In this document: positions 9,514 to 18,400 of the stretch, in pieces
Position numbering within the stretch: position 1 is the first letter of the stretch
Layout: each line of letters begins with the position of its first letter
Source of the DNA: Pedobacter steynii
GTDB taxonomy: Bacteria; Bacteroidota; Bacteroidia; Sphingobacteriales; Sphingobacteriaceae
NCBI RefSeq assembly: GCF_001721645.1
Contig: NZ_CP017141.1
Coordinates: 1,674,001 to 1,738,000 of the forward strand
Length of the DNA stretch: 64,000 nucleotides
Direction of reading: 5' to 3'
Program-made: the position numbers and the translations under genes
The notes under the pieces: generated by a model
What the model was told of the DNA's origin: nothing
Seen by the model: only the letters and a program-made list of their open reading frames with translations
Database searches by the model: none

Positions 9514-9703
9514 TTTTATGATTTCTGGTGAGGCCACAAAAGTAGAAAAATATTGTTTTTCGGCAAATAATTTTTTGAAATAATTCAGGCCTTCATAAAG
9601 GTCGTATACGCTCCGCTTGATTTCTCTCTTTTATACTGTTATGAGTAACACGGACTGTGATCTCGTCTTCAGTAAACATTGTTTATATCAGGAAAATGGT
9701 TGG

Positions 9704-10498
9704 TTAGGGAATAAGGTAGCTGACTACCACAGGGAGATGATCAGAAGCATAGATGTTTTCCAATACCTGATGTGATAAGACTTTCAGGGGGCTTTGTTTC
9801 TTTAGAAAGATAAAATCTATCTCTTTCGTTGGATTGACTTCCGGTATTGTCGGGGCACAATTTTCTGTACAGCTTCTGGTGAAATGCTGCTCTAATACCG
9901 CCATTGCCGGATTATCAGCGGTCAGGTTGAAATCACCTGCAAGTATTACCGTTCCTTTTCTCGCACCTAATACCTTATTGATTGCTGCAACCTGAAGCAT
10001 ACGGTGTTCGTTTTTTAAATCCAGGTGCGTACAGGCGAAGTCGACGCTTTGCCCATTTGCCAGTGTAACGTTGATTACTGCCAGGCTACGGGCTTCAGCA
10101 GCCAGTCCTTCCTGGGCAGGAAGAGGGAAGCGTTCGGCATGGTTGATTTTAAACCTGGACAATATGGCTACGCCGTACTCTCCGCCATCAAAGTCTATCC
10201 CTTTAGAAAAATAGGAATGCATTCCGGTGAGCGAGGCAAGTTTTTTAACCTGGTCTACCTGTTCTCCTCTTTTCGTCAGGACATCCAGTTCCTGTAAGGC
10301 GACAAGGTCTGGTGTCTGATTGTTAATTACCTCAGCGATTCCTTGCAGGTCGATCACACCAGGCTTTGCAGGAGGGTTCCCGTGGTGAATATTGTAAGTC
10401 ATCACTTTTAGAGTTTTCGGAGCGGCTTGTCCAATTGCAGTCATGGCAGAGATACAGATCATAAATAAAGTGCCTGAAAATTGAAAATATTGTTTCAT
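9704..10498 (-). CDS. Secreted endonuclease/exonuclease/phosphatase (EEP) family protein
   Basis: The 264-residue protein has an N-terminal signal peptide (SGTLFMICISAMTAIGQA) and then the EEP-fold motifs in order: MTYNIHHG, LQELD with the metal-binding glutamate, AILSRF, CTHLDLKNEHR, LAGDFNL and the terminal SDHLPVVV with the catalytic Asp-His. Family members cleave phosphodiester or phosphomonoester bonds in nucleic acids, inositol phosphates or sphingomyelin. The substrate cannot be decided here. It is transcribed away from the DUF2264 gene across a 149-bp shared upstream region. Confidence 0.85.
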   Translation of the reverse strand: MKQYFQFSGTLFMICISAMTAIGQAAPKTLKVMTYNIHHGNPPAKPGVIDLQGIAEVINNQTPDLVALQELDVLTKRGEQVDQVKKLASLTGMHSYFSKGIDFDGGEYGVAILSRFKINHAERFPLPAQEGLAAEARSLAVINVTLANGQSVDFACTHLDLKNEHRMLQVAAINKVLGARKGTVILAGDFNLTADNPAMAVLEQHFTRSCTENCAPTIPEVNPTKEIDFIFLKKQSPLKVLSHQVLENIYASDHLPVVVSYLIP

Positions 10499-10568
10499 AC
10501 GGTGTGGATTGAGTTCTCTAAAATTAACCCCTTTATTTTAAATTTCAATGGTATTCAAGGGCTGATTT

Positions 10569-10578
10569 CAAACGTTTG
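10569..10578. promoter_or_regulatory. CAAACGTTTG palindrome, possible LacI-type operator
   Basis: A perfect 10-bp palindrome lies between the divergent EEP and DUF2264 genes. Its core AAACGTTT resembles operators of LacI-family regulators that control carbohydrate genes. No LacI regulator is encoded in this window, so the assignment is tentative. Confidence 0.25.
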
Positions 10579-10647
10579 CGCAGTCAATTGACCGGTGGTT
10601 GTGGCAGTTCTCTGTTATATTAGACGCTTTATACCTCATTACAAACT

Positions 10648-11907
10648 ATGGAGCGAAGAAAATTTTTAGGAGCCTTATCAATAGCCGGATTTGCAGGAAC
10701 CATTTGTCCGAAAGGATTGCTGGCTGCTGAAAAGAATTCCCCGGGCCTGTCTGGGAATGTCAAAAATGAGCGGGAATTCTGGTGGAAATTACTCTATAAG
10801 ATTGCAAACCCGGTTACTTCAAATCTGGCAAATGGAACCTTTAAAAAAAATATGTTGGTAGAGAAGTCTCCAACCTTTGATTCCCGTTCCGTTCATGTAA
10901 CCTATCTGGAGGCAGTAGGCAGAACTTTTGCCGGAATTGCACCCTGGCTGGCTTTGCCCGATGACGAAACAAAAGAAGGAGCGTTCCGGAAAAAGATGAG
11001 AATGGAAGCATTGCAGGGATTAAGCAGGTGCTTTGATCCTGCAAGCCCGGACCTGCTGAATTTTAAAACCGATTACCAGCCTATTGTAGATGCGGCTTAT
11101 CTTGCACATGCTTTTCTTAGGGCGCCAAAAGCCTTATGGGAACCATTGGATGACCTCAGCAAAGAAAGGATTTTAACCTCATTTAAATCTTTGAGAAACA
11201 GAAAACCTTTTAACAGCAACTGGTTGCTGTTTGGATCGCTTACTGAGGCTTTTATTTTATTTGCCGGACAGGAGCCCGATTCCGAACGGTTAAATAAGGG
11301 CGTTAAAAAATTAAATGAATGGTATAAAGGTGATGGTTATTATGGGGACGGACCGAACCTTGCTTTCGATTATTATAATTCCTTTGTGATCCACCCGATG
11401 ATGGTAGACACCTTAAAGGTGATGCTGGATCATGGCCTTGCCACTTCGAAAGAATATGAACTGGCCTTGTCCAGAATGGAAAGATATGCCATTGGGCAGG
11501 AAAGAATGATTTCCCCCGAAGGGACATTTCCTCCCATTGGGCGCTCCATCACTTACCGGACGGGTTCACTTCAGGCCTTGAGCCAGGTGGCCTTAATGGA
11601 AAGGCTTCCTTCTACGTTAAAGCCTGCCCAGGTGCGTGCAGCACTTAGCCTGGTCAAAAAGAACATGTATGATGTTCCAGGAACCTTTGATAAAGATGGC
11701 TGGTTGCAACTCGGATTTGTAGGGCATGACCCGGACATTGCAGATTATTATACTTCTACCGGAAGTCTTTATATGGCTACACTCTCTTTTTTACCACTTG
11801 GTTTGCCGGAAAGTAATGAGTTCTGGTCTGCTCCGGCTGAAGACTGGACGGCAAGAAAAGCCTGGGGAGGGAAAAAATTTGCTAAAGATTATCATGTAGA
11901 TTATTAA
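10648..11907 (+). CDS. DUF2264 family protein with Tat-like signal
   Basis: The 419-residue product opens with MERRKFLGALSIAGFAG, a twin-arginine style leader, followed by an alpha-helical body typical of DUF2264. Recognisable stretches are NSNWLLFGSLTEAFILFAG, YKGDGYYGDGPNLAFDYYNSFVIHP and ERMISPEGTFPPIGRS. These resemble (alpha/alpha)6-barrel carbohydrate-active enzymes, and DUF2264 genes are often found with polysaccharide-degradation genes. It is followed by patatin, GH125 and GH20 genes on the same strand, which points to a glycan role. Its reaction is not established. Confidence 0.82.
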   Translation: MERRKFLGALSIAGFAGTICPKGLLAAEKNSPGLSGNVKNEREFWWKLLYKIANPVTSNLANGTFKKNMLVEKSPTFDSRSVHVTYLEAVGRTFAGIAPWLALPDDETKEGAFRKKMRMEALQGLSRCFDPASPDLLNFKTDYQPIVDAAYLAHAFLRAPKALWEPLDDLSKERILTSFKSLRNRKPFNSNWLLFGSLTEAFILFAGQEPDSERLNKGVKKLNEWYKGDGYYGDGPNLAFDYYNSFVIHPMMVDTLKVMLDHGLATSKEYELALSRMERYAIGQERMISPEGTFPPIGRSITYRTGSLQALSQVALMERLPSTLKPAQVRAALSLVKKNMYDVPGTFDKDGWLQLGFVGHDPDIADYYTSTGSLYMATLSFLPLGLPESNEFWSAPAEDWTARKAWGGKKFAKDYHVDY

Positions 11908-11984
11908 TCGGCATCTCTTTTCATTATTAAAATTCTGATATTTAGGAATCCTTAAATAAATTTAGGATGAAGGAATACTGATTC

Positions 11985-14360
11985 ATGATAATGGACACCT
12001 CCATGTTGAAAAAAATGACTCGTAGTTTATCTCTGGTATGCTGCCTATTTTTATGGATAAGCAGCCCTTCTTATTCTCAAACGGATAGTAAACAGGGAAA
12101 GAGGCCAAAGATTGGTCTGGCATTGAGCGGTGGCGGGGCAAAGGGGATGGCGCATATTGGTTTGTTGAGGTTGATTGATTCCCTTGGAATAAAAATCGAT
12201 TACATTTCGGGTACCAGTGCAGGAGGAATTTTTGGGGGATTGTATGCCATGGGCTATACGCCCGATACCTTGAAAAAAATAGCCTTGAGAATTAACTGGC
12301 GCAGGGTACTCAGTAACAAAGTTCCTTTGAACCAGATTAATATCGAAGAGAAAGACGAGTACGATAATTACATGATCGAATTTCCGGTAATGGGTGGAAG
12401 GCCGAGGTTGCCAGGAGCCTTAATTGAGGGACAATATATTTCTGAGATCCTCAATACGCTTACTTATCCGGCAAAACACATCAACGATTTTAATAAACTG
12501 CCCATTCCCATAACGATTACTTCTTCGGATATTGTGAATGGCGGGTTAGTGCTGCAGCATAGTGGCTCTTTGCCGATGGCCATTCGCGCCACATTGGCCA
12601 TCCCGGCGGCTTTTGCACCCGTATATATTGACGGGCGCCTGCTGGTAGATGGTGGATTGGACCGCAATTTTCCGGTACAGGAAGTAAAAGAAATGGGGGC
12701 GGATATTGTTATTGGCGGTTACACCGGTTTTCGTCTGTTCACAGAAAAAGAAATTGAGAATCCGATGAAGCTCATTTATCAGACCCACGCTTTCCGCTCG
12801 GTTGAGGATTCAAAAAAACAGGAAGCCATGGCAGATGTAGTGGTTGATTTTACCCATGCGCTCACAGGTTATTCCACTGCTGATTTTTACCAGAACAGGA
12901 AAATCATTGAAATCGGAGAAAACGAAGCCCGGAAATACCTGCCTCAACTGATTAAGATAGCCGAAGAACAAAAAAAATATCCGGCAGAAAATACTCCCAG
13001 GGCAATAAAAGATCCCAGATTGCCGGTAACCAGGATCAAATACCAGAATGATAAAGGGCAACCTTTAGACATTCCGGTTATGGAGCAGTTTGCGGTTTCG
13101 CGCCTTGGCCTCCGGACGGGGAGGGAGTTGAAAGTAAAAGCGGTGAATGATGGAATAGCAGATTTGTACGGAACACAGTTTTTTGATAAGGTATATTATA
13201 CTTTTGAAAATAATGCGGATACCGGCCTGACGATGAATGTTCGTTTGAAACAAGGGAAGCCTGGAGTATTCAAAGCTGCAGTTCATTACGATACAGAACA
13301 ATCTGCCGGTTTGATTGTCAATTATACCTATCGCAACATCTTGCTGAGTAAATCCAGGCTGCTGGCTACAGTTGACCTGTCGGAGCGGTTCAAGGCGAGA
13401 TTCGATTACTATAAGTTCATCAGCGAAAATAACCGGCTTTGGTTCAAAGCTTCCTTTAGTTATCAGGCATTACAGAATAACTCCATTCTGTACAGACTGA
13501 TTGCAGATGAAAACTATTTTAACAACATGATGAATACGGAACTGTCTTTAGGATATAGCCTGGGGCGTTCCAGTTACCTTTCATTAAGTGTCGGCAATGA
13601 GAACGAAGCTATTAAAAGAGGACCGAATGTTTTTAAAAGGTTTTTCGGAGAGGGGAATGATGTCCGGACGCTTTATAAGCATAGCAACGAAGCTTTTACG
13701 ATCCTTTTTAAGCAGAATACCCTGGATAATCTGTATTTCCCGAAGCGCGGTAACGCATTGACCATTCAGGGGAAATATTTGTTCAGCAACCGGCTGAGTA
13801 CGAAAGTCCCTGACCCTGACGATGAAAAGGGACAATTGATTTATCAGTTTCTGAATCCAATGGATGGCCTTCCGGGAAACATCGGCCGGTTTTTCCTGAA
13901 TGAGCAATTTGTAAAAAGGATTAACAGGAAATTTTCTTTGAGTGCATCCGCTTCCTGGGGATTCAATTATTCAGATAAATACGGGATTGATTCCTCTTAT
14001 ATGTACGAAAATGCAAAGTTTAGCATGGGTGGAATAGATGCCAGACAGGATGTTTCCCAGATTGGGTTTATCGGATTAAAGAGGGCGGAGTTTGGGGTGG
14101 CTAACCTGACCTCCTTCGGACTAGCCCTGCAATACAACATTAAAGGAAACCTGTATCTGACTCCTCAGGTAAATGTTGCCTGGGAGAACAGAGGTTTTAA
14201 TCCTTTCAATGTTGCCTTTAATGATGACTATCTTTTCGGATATGGCGCCAAACTTGGCTATATGTCTTTCATGGGGCCCATTAATTTTGCCGTCGCAAAA
14301 ACCAACGGATTTGACCGCAATCCCTGGAGAATGTATTTGTCTATAGGCTTTAAATTTTAA
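11985..14360 (+). CDS. Patatin-like phospholipase with outer membrane barrel (PlpD-type)
   Basis: The 791-residue protein has a signal peptide ending near SYSQT and a patatin domain with the oxyanion loop SGGGAKG, the nucleophile S78 in GTSAGG and the catalytic D222 in VDGGLD. After about residue 340 comes a POTRA-like segment, then a BamA/TamA-like beta barrel ending in MYLSIGFKF. This order is that of PlpD-type two-partner-in-one proteins, in which a lipase domain is linked to an outer membrane barrel. The true start may be the methionine at 12003. It should act at the outer membrane on phospholipids. Confidence 0.87.
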   Translation: MIMDTSMLKKMTRSLSLVCCLFLWISSPSYSQTDSKQGKRPKIGLALSGGGAKGMAHIGLLRLIDSLGIKIDYISGTSAGGIFGGLYAMGYTPDTLKKIALRINWRRVLSNKVPLNQINIEEKDEYDNYMIEFPVMGGRPRLPGALIEGQYISEILNTLTYPAKHINDFNKLPIPITITSSDIVNGGLVLQHSGSLPMAIRATLAIPAAFAPVYIDGRLLVDGGLDRNFPVQEVKEMGADIVIGGYTGFRLFTEKEIENPMKLIYQTHAFRSVEDSKKQEAMADVVVDFTHALTGYSTADFYQNRKIIEIGENEARKYLPQLIKIAEEQKKYPAENTPRAIKDPRLPVTRIKYQNDKGQPLDIPVMEQFAVSRLGLRTGRELKVKAVNDGIADLYGTQFFDKVYYTFENNADTGLTMNVRLKQGKPGVFKAAVHYDTEQSAGLIVNYTYRNILLSKSRLLATVDLSERFKARFDYYKFISENNRLWFKASFSYQALQNNSILYRLIADENYFNNMMNTELSLGYSLGRSSYLSLSVGNENEAIKRGPNVFKRFFGEGNDVRTLYKHSNEAFTILFKQNTLDNLYFPKRGNALTIQGKYLFSNRLSTKVPDPDDEKGQLIYQFLNPMDGLPGNIGRFFLNEQFVKRINRKFSLSASASWGFNYSDKYGIDSSYMYENAKFSMGGIDARQDVSQIGFIGLKRAEFGVANLTSFGLALQYNIKGNLYLTPQVNVAWENRGFNPFNVAFNDDYLFGYGAKLGYMSFMGPINFAVAKTNGFDRNPWRMYLSIGFKF

Positions 14361-14420
14361 CTTCTCTATTACCGTATAAATTATCCATTTTATAGTTGCT
14401 AAAACTATTTAAATGTTTCC

Positions 14421-14428
14421 TATCTTCG
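14421..14428 (+). promoter_or_regulatory. Candidate promoter of the GH125 gene
   Basis: TATCTTCG matches seven of eight positions of TAnnTTTG, and TTG at 14396-14398 stands 22 bp upstream. This would give a leader of about 50 bases before the ATG at 14484. Confidence 0.35.
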
Positions 14429-14483
14429 TTTTGCACAGTTGCTGTGCTCTTGATTTAAAGTAAGTACAACCAAATATTTAAAA

Positions 14484-15905
14484 ATGAGAAGAAGATCATT
14501 TATTCAAAAAGCAGGATTACTAGGGGCAGGATTATTGGCCAGTGACCTGGTATCATTTGCCGCCGAACCGGGTTTTCCTACAGTAAGGGTTCCGCTGGCG
14601 AAACGTCACTTTTCCAGTAAAGCCGTAGAAAGTGCCATTTCTGAATTTACTTCAAAAGTGAAAAATAAAGAACTGGCCTGGTTGTTCAACAACTGCTTTC
14701 CAAATACTTTAGATACCACTGTAACTTATACTGAAAAAGATGGTAAACCAGATACTTATGTGATTACCGGTGACATTGATGCCATGTGGCTTCGTGATAG
14801 TACCGCACAGGTGTGGCCTTACCTTCCTTTTTTACAAAAAGATAAACCGCTGAAAAACCTTGTTCAGGGAGTGATTAACCATCAGGTAAAATGTGTGCTT
14901 AAAGATCCTTATGCAAATGCTTTTTACAATGACCCGAATAAAGTCGGGGAATGGAAAGATGATGTAACGGATATGAAGCCCGGATTGCATGAGAGAAAAT
15001 GGGAAATCGATTCCCTTTGTTATCCAATCCGCCTGGCTTACCGTTACTGGAAGGAGACAAAAGACAGTACCCCTTTTGGTGATGACTGGCAGGCTGCTGT
15101 AAAATTGACGCTAAAGACATTTAAAGAGCAGCAGCGTAAAGAAAACGACGGGCCTTATACTTTCCAGCGCAGAACCTCATGGGCTACAGACGGCGTGGCC
15201 ATGTCGGGATATGGCTATCCGGTAAAACCGGTAGGCCTGATCTGTTCTTCTTTCAGACCTAGTGATGATGCGACTGTATTCTCTTTCCTTGTTCCTTCTA
15301 ACTTCTTTGCAGTGGTGAGCTTAAAGCAGGCTGCTGAAATTTTCAGGGCAATAAAAGCAGATGAACAAACCGCTAAAGATCTTGATGCGCTGGCCGCAGA
15401 GGTGCAGGATGCTTTACAGAAACATGCCATTATCAACCACGAGAAATTTGGAAAAGTATATGCTTTTGAAGTGAATGGAATGGGCAGCTTTAACCTGATG
15501 GACGACGCCAATATCCCTAGTTTACTGGCATTACCATACCTGGGCGCTGTGCCCGCTGATGATCCGGTATACCTGAATACCCGTAAGATGATCCATTCTG
15601 TGGACGACAATCCTTTCTTCTTTAAAGGGACTGCTGCAGAAGGAATCGGAGGACCACATATTGGTAAAGACATGATCTGGCCAATGAGTATCATTGCAAG
15701 AGGATTAACCAGTTCAGACGACAACGAAATTAAGTTGTGTCTTCAGATGTTGCAGTCTACCCACGGAGATACTGGTTTTATGCATGAATCCTTCCATAAA
15801 AATGACCCTAAGAAATTTACCCGTGCATGGTTCGCATGGACCAATACCATTTTTGGTGAATTCCTTTGGAAAACATATAAAGAAAGACCCCACTTGTTGA
15901 GTTAA
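14484..15905 (+). CDS. Glycoside hydrolase family 125 (exo-alpha-1,6-mannosidase)
   Basis: The 473-residue product begins MRRRSFIQKAGLLGAG, a Tat-like leader. The body shows GH125 landmarks: ELAWLFNNCFPNTLDTT, TGDIDAMWLRDSTAQVWPYL, WEIDSLCYPIRLAYRYW, RTSWATDG, GMGSFNLMDDANIPSLLALPY and GGPHIGKDMIWPMSII. Characterised GH125 enzymes remove alpha-1,6-linked mannose from N-glycans or mannans by inversion. It precedes a GH20 hexosaminidase, so the pair could trim mannose and GlcNAc from glycoproteins. A terminator follows directly. Confidence 0.9.
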   Translation: MRRRSFIQKAGLLGAGLLASDLVSFAAEPGFPTVRVPLAKRHFSSKAVESAISEFTSKVKNKELAWLFNNCFPNTLDTTVTYTEKDGKPDTYVITGDIDAMWLRDSTAQVWPYLPFLQKDKPLKNLVQGVINHQVKCVLKDPYANAFYNDPNKVGEWKDDVTDMKPGLHERKWEIDSLCYPIRLAYRYWKETKDSTPFGDDWQAAVKLTLKTFKEQQRKENDGPYTFQRRTSWATDGVAMSGYGYPVKPVGLICSSFRPSDDATVFSFLVPSNFFAVVSLKQAAEIFRAIKADEQTAKDLDALAAEVQDALQKHAIINHEKFGKVYAFEVNGMGSFNLMDDANIPSLLALPYLGAVPADDPVYLNTRKMIHSVDDNPFFFKGTAAEGIGGPHIGKDMIWPMSIIARGLTSSDDNEIKLCLQMLQSTHGDTGFMHESFHKNDPKKFTRAWFAWTNTIFGEFLWKTYKERPHLLS

Positions 15906-15924
15906 GATTTGCTCAACGATCTTT

Positions 15925-15960
15925 ACAGCCCTCTGAATTTACTTTCTGAGGGCTGTTTAT
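15925..15960 (+). terminator. Rho-independent terminator after GH125 gene
   Basis: ACAGCCCTC (15925-15933) pairs with GAGGGCTGT (15948-15956), followed by TTAT-rich sequence. It lies only 20 bp after the GH125 stop and ends 26 bp before the GH20 start. Confidence 0.7.
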
Positions 15961-15985
15961 TATTAAAAATTCTTCGCTTAAAACC

Positions 15986-18301
15986 ATGAAACCTTTATTT
16001 AGAACCTCCCTGGTACTGATCCTGTTGTGTATCGGTAGCCATGGATTTACGCAGCAAAAAGTAAGTATTATCCCGCAACCTGTGAGTCTTCTTCTGCTGG
16101 AGGGTGATTTTGTAATCAATAATGAAACAGTCATTCATCTGGAGGGCGATAAAAAGGAACTGAAACCTGCAGCTGCTTTTTTTCAAAGTTATATCAACGG
16201 CATTTCAGGGTATCATCTATTATTAAAAAAGAGAACTTCAAACGCGATCACCCTTAAGCTGATCAATAACCCGCTGATCGGAACGGAAGGTTATACCCTG
16301 ACGGTGGGCAAGGACGGAATTCTGATTGCTGCAAATGCCCGTGCGGGGATTATTTATGGAATGCAGAGTTTGTTTCAAACTCTTCCACAGGTTCAAACCA
16401 ACAGGGAGTTAAAGGTTCCGGCAATGGAAATTACCGATTATCCCCGTTTTAAATGGCGTGGAATGCACCTGGATGTTGGGCGGCACTTCTTCTCAGCTGA
16501 TATGGTTAAAGCGTATATCGACCTTATTGCAGCTTATAAAATCAACACTTTTCACTGGCACCTTGTAGACGATCAGGGTTGGCGTATAGAGATTAAAAAA
16601 TACCCTGCATTAACCGCAGTCGGGGCATGGAGGGTAGACCAGACAGATCGTCCATGGGATATCAGGCCACAGGCAATACCGGGTCAGGAAGCGACCTATG
16701 GTGGGTATTATACACAAGAACAGATCAAAGAGATCATTGCCTATGCGAAAATCAGGAATGTCAGTATCGTACCGGAGATAGAAATGCCAGGCCATGTGGC
16801 TTCGGCAATTGCTGCTTATCCAAATCTCAGCTGTAGCCAGAAAACGCAACTGCCCTTAACGGGAGGGAATTATTCCGGGGCATCTTCTAATTACTGTGCC
16901 GGAAATGAAGAGGTATTTACTTTTCTGGAAGAAGTATTAAACGAAGTTGTTGCCTTGTTTCCTTCAAAATATATCCATATCGGAGGAGATGAGGTAGACA
17001 AAACTTCCTGGAAAGGCTGTCCGCGTTGTCAGGCGAGAATGAAAACACTGGGACTAAAAAATGAAAATGAATTACAAAGTTATTTCATCACCAGGATGGA
17101 AAAGTTCCTGATCAGTAAACAGAAACGTATGATCGGTTGGGATGAAATTCTGGAAGGTGGATTAGCTCCTGAAGCAACGGTGATGAGCTGGAGAGGCGAA
17201 GCCGGAGGAATTGAGGCTGCAAAAATGAACCATGAGGTCGTGATGACTCCTGATTATCCTTTGTATTTTGACCATTATCAGGCTGGACCAGAAGGAGAGC
17301 CCCTGGCATTCGGAGGATTTAATACCCTGAAAAAAGTATACCACTATGAACCTATACCTAAGGAATTGAACGCGGAACAGGCTAAATACGTGTTAGGTGC
17401 CCAGGCTAATATATGGACAGAACATATTACCACAAAGGAGCATCTGGAGTATATGTTGCTTCCACGCATGCTGGCTTTGGCAGAGGTGGTATGGTCGCCG
17501 GTACAAGCTAAAAGCTGGGATGCATTTTCTGAACGCCTGAAGTACCATTTCAAGGGCTTTGAGCAAAAGGGATATCGCTTTTCTCCGGGAAATTATACAG
17601 TCGCGATAAAACCAGCAGTCATCAATGGAAAGTTAACAGCCGCACTGCTTTCAGATGCTGTTAACGGGGAGATCTTTTATACCCTCAACGGAGATGTGCC
17701 GACGATTGGAAGCCTTAAATATACCGGTCCTGTAGTTATTGATTCTACCGCAATACTGAAAGCCATTTTTGCGGTAAATGGGGCTGTAATGGGCTTGGTC
17801 CCTTCCAAACAGTCTTTTGTCTTTCATCAGGCAACGACAAAAAATGTCAGTTATGTTAATCCGGTCAGTCCGAATTACCTCGCGGATGGCCCGAATTCAT
17901 TAACTGATGGGATCCGTGGAACAGCTGCGGTGAATAAATACTGGCATGGCTTCAATGGCCAGGACCTGATTGCCACGATTGATCTTGGAAAACAGATGGA
18001 TATTGGCAGCATCAGCCTCGGGTGTTTACAGAATTATAAAGATTGGATCATGATGCCACGATGGGTGAAATTTGAAAGCGCTGAGGATGGAATCAATTTT
18101 AAAGAACTGAAGACGATCAATAGCCCTGTTTCACCGGAAGATAAGATGACATTGATCCATGATTTTAAAGCCAGCTTTAATCAGAGGAAGGCCCGGTTTA
18201 TCCGCGTCACCGCAAAAGTACTGGAGGCATTACCTAAAGGTCATAGTGGCGAAGGAAAGCCTGCCTGGCTATTTGCAGATGAAATTGTGGTTACCAAATA
18301 G
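15986..18301 (+). CDS. Beta-N-acetylhexosaminidase (GH20) with C-terminal F5/8-type domain
   Basis: The 771-residue protein has a signal peptide (LVLILLCIGSHGFTQQ), a GH20b N-terminal domain, then the catalytic barrel with FKWRGMHLDVGRHFF, FHWHLVDDQGWRIEI, PEIEMPGH and the catalytic pair D335-E336 in HIGGDEVD. After about residue 530 come a beta-rich linker with an FN3-like repeat and a discoidin-like domain (SLTDGIRG, ATIDLGKQMDIGSI, RFIRVTAK) that probably binds carbohydrate. GH20 enzymes release terminal GlcNAc or GalNAc by substrate-assisted catalysis. Periplasmic or surface location is expected. Confidence 0.93.
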   Translation: MKPLFRTSLVLILLCIGSHGFTQQKVSIIPQPVSLLLLEGDFVINNETVIHLEGDKKELKPAAAFFQSYINGISGYHLLLKKRTSNAITLKLINNPLIGTEGYTLTVGKDGILIAANARAGIIYGMQSLFQTLPQVQTNRELKVPAMEITDYPRFKWRGMHLDVGRHFFSADMVKAYIDLIAAYKINTFHWHLVDDQGWRIEIKKYPALTAVGAWRVDQTDRPWDIRPQAIPGQEATYGGYYTQEQIKEIIAYAKIRNVSIVPEIEMPGHVASAIAAYPNLSCSQKTQLPLTGGNYSGASSNYCAGNEEVFTFLEEVLNEVVALFPSKYIHIGGDEVDKTSWKGCPRCQARMKTLGLKNENELQSYFITRMEKFLISKQKRMIGWDEILEGGLAPEATVMSWRGEAGGIEAAKMNHEVVMTPDYPLYFDHYQAGPEGEPLAFGGFNTLKKVYHYEPIPKELNAEQAKYVLGAQANIWTEHITTKEHLEYMLLPRMLALAEVVWSPVQAKSWDAFSERLKYHFKGFEQKGYRFSPGNYTVAIKPAVINGKLTAALLSDAVNGEIFYTLNGDVPTIGSLKYTGPVVIDSTAILKAIFAVNGAVMGLVPSKQSFVFHQATTKNVSYVNPVSPNYLADGPNSLTDGIRGTAAVNKYWHGFNGQDLIATIDLGKQMDIGSISLGCLQNYKDWIMMPRWVKFESAEDGINFKELKTINSPVSPEDKMTLIHDFKASFNQRKARFIRVTAKVLEALPKGHSGEGKPAWLFADEIVVTK

Positions 18302-18348
18302 GAAGTATTTGAACATTTTGAACGGAGTAAATGTTAGTGGGTAAATGT

Positions 18349-18356
18349 TATATTTG
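18349..18356 (+). promoter_or_regulatory. Candidate -7 promoter box of hybrid kinase gene
   Basis: TATATTTG is a perfect TAnnTTTG match. It ends 44 bp before ATG 18401 but only 2 bp before an upstream TTG at 18359, which would be untranscribed; this decides for the ATG start. Confidence 0.5.
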
Positions 18357-18400
18357 TTTTGGAGCAAATCATATTGCTTCTGCAAGAAGTATCATCCCCT

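Noticed and set aside
15215..15724. 169-codon open frame antisense to GH125
   Set aside because: It is a composition shadow of the GH125 gene; no promoter, start context or domain supports it.
18359..18400. TTG start for the first hybrid kinase
   Set aside because: It sits two bases after the -7 box, and the paralogue aligns with ATG 18401.
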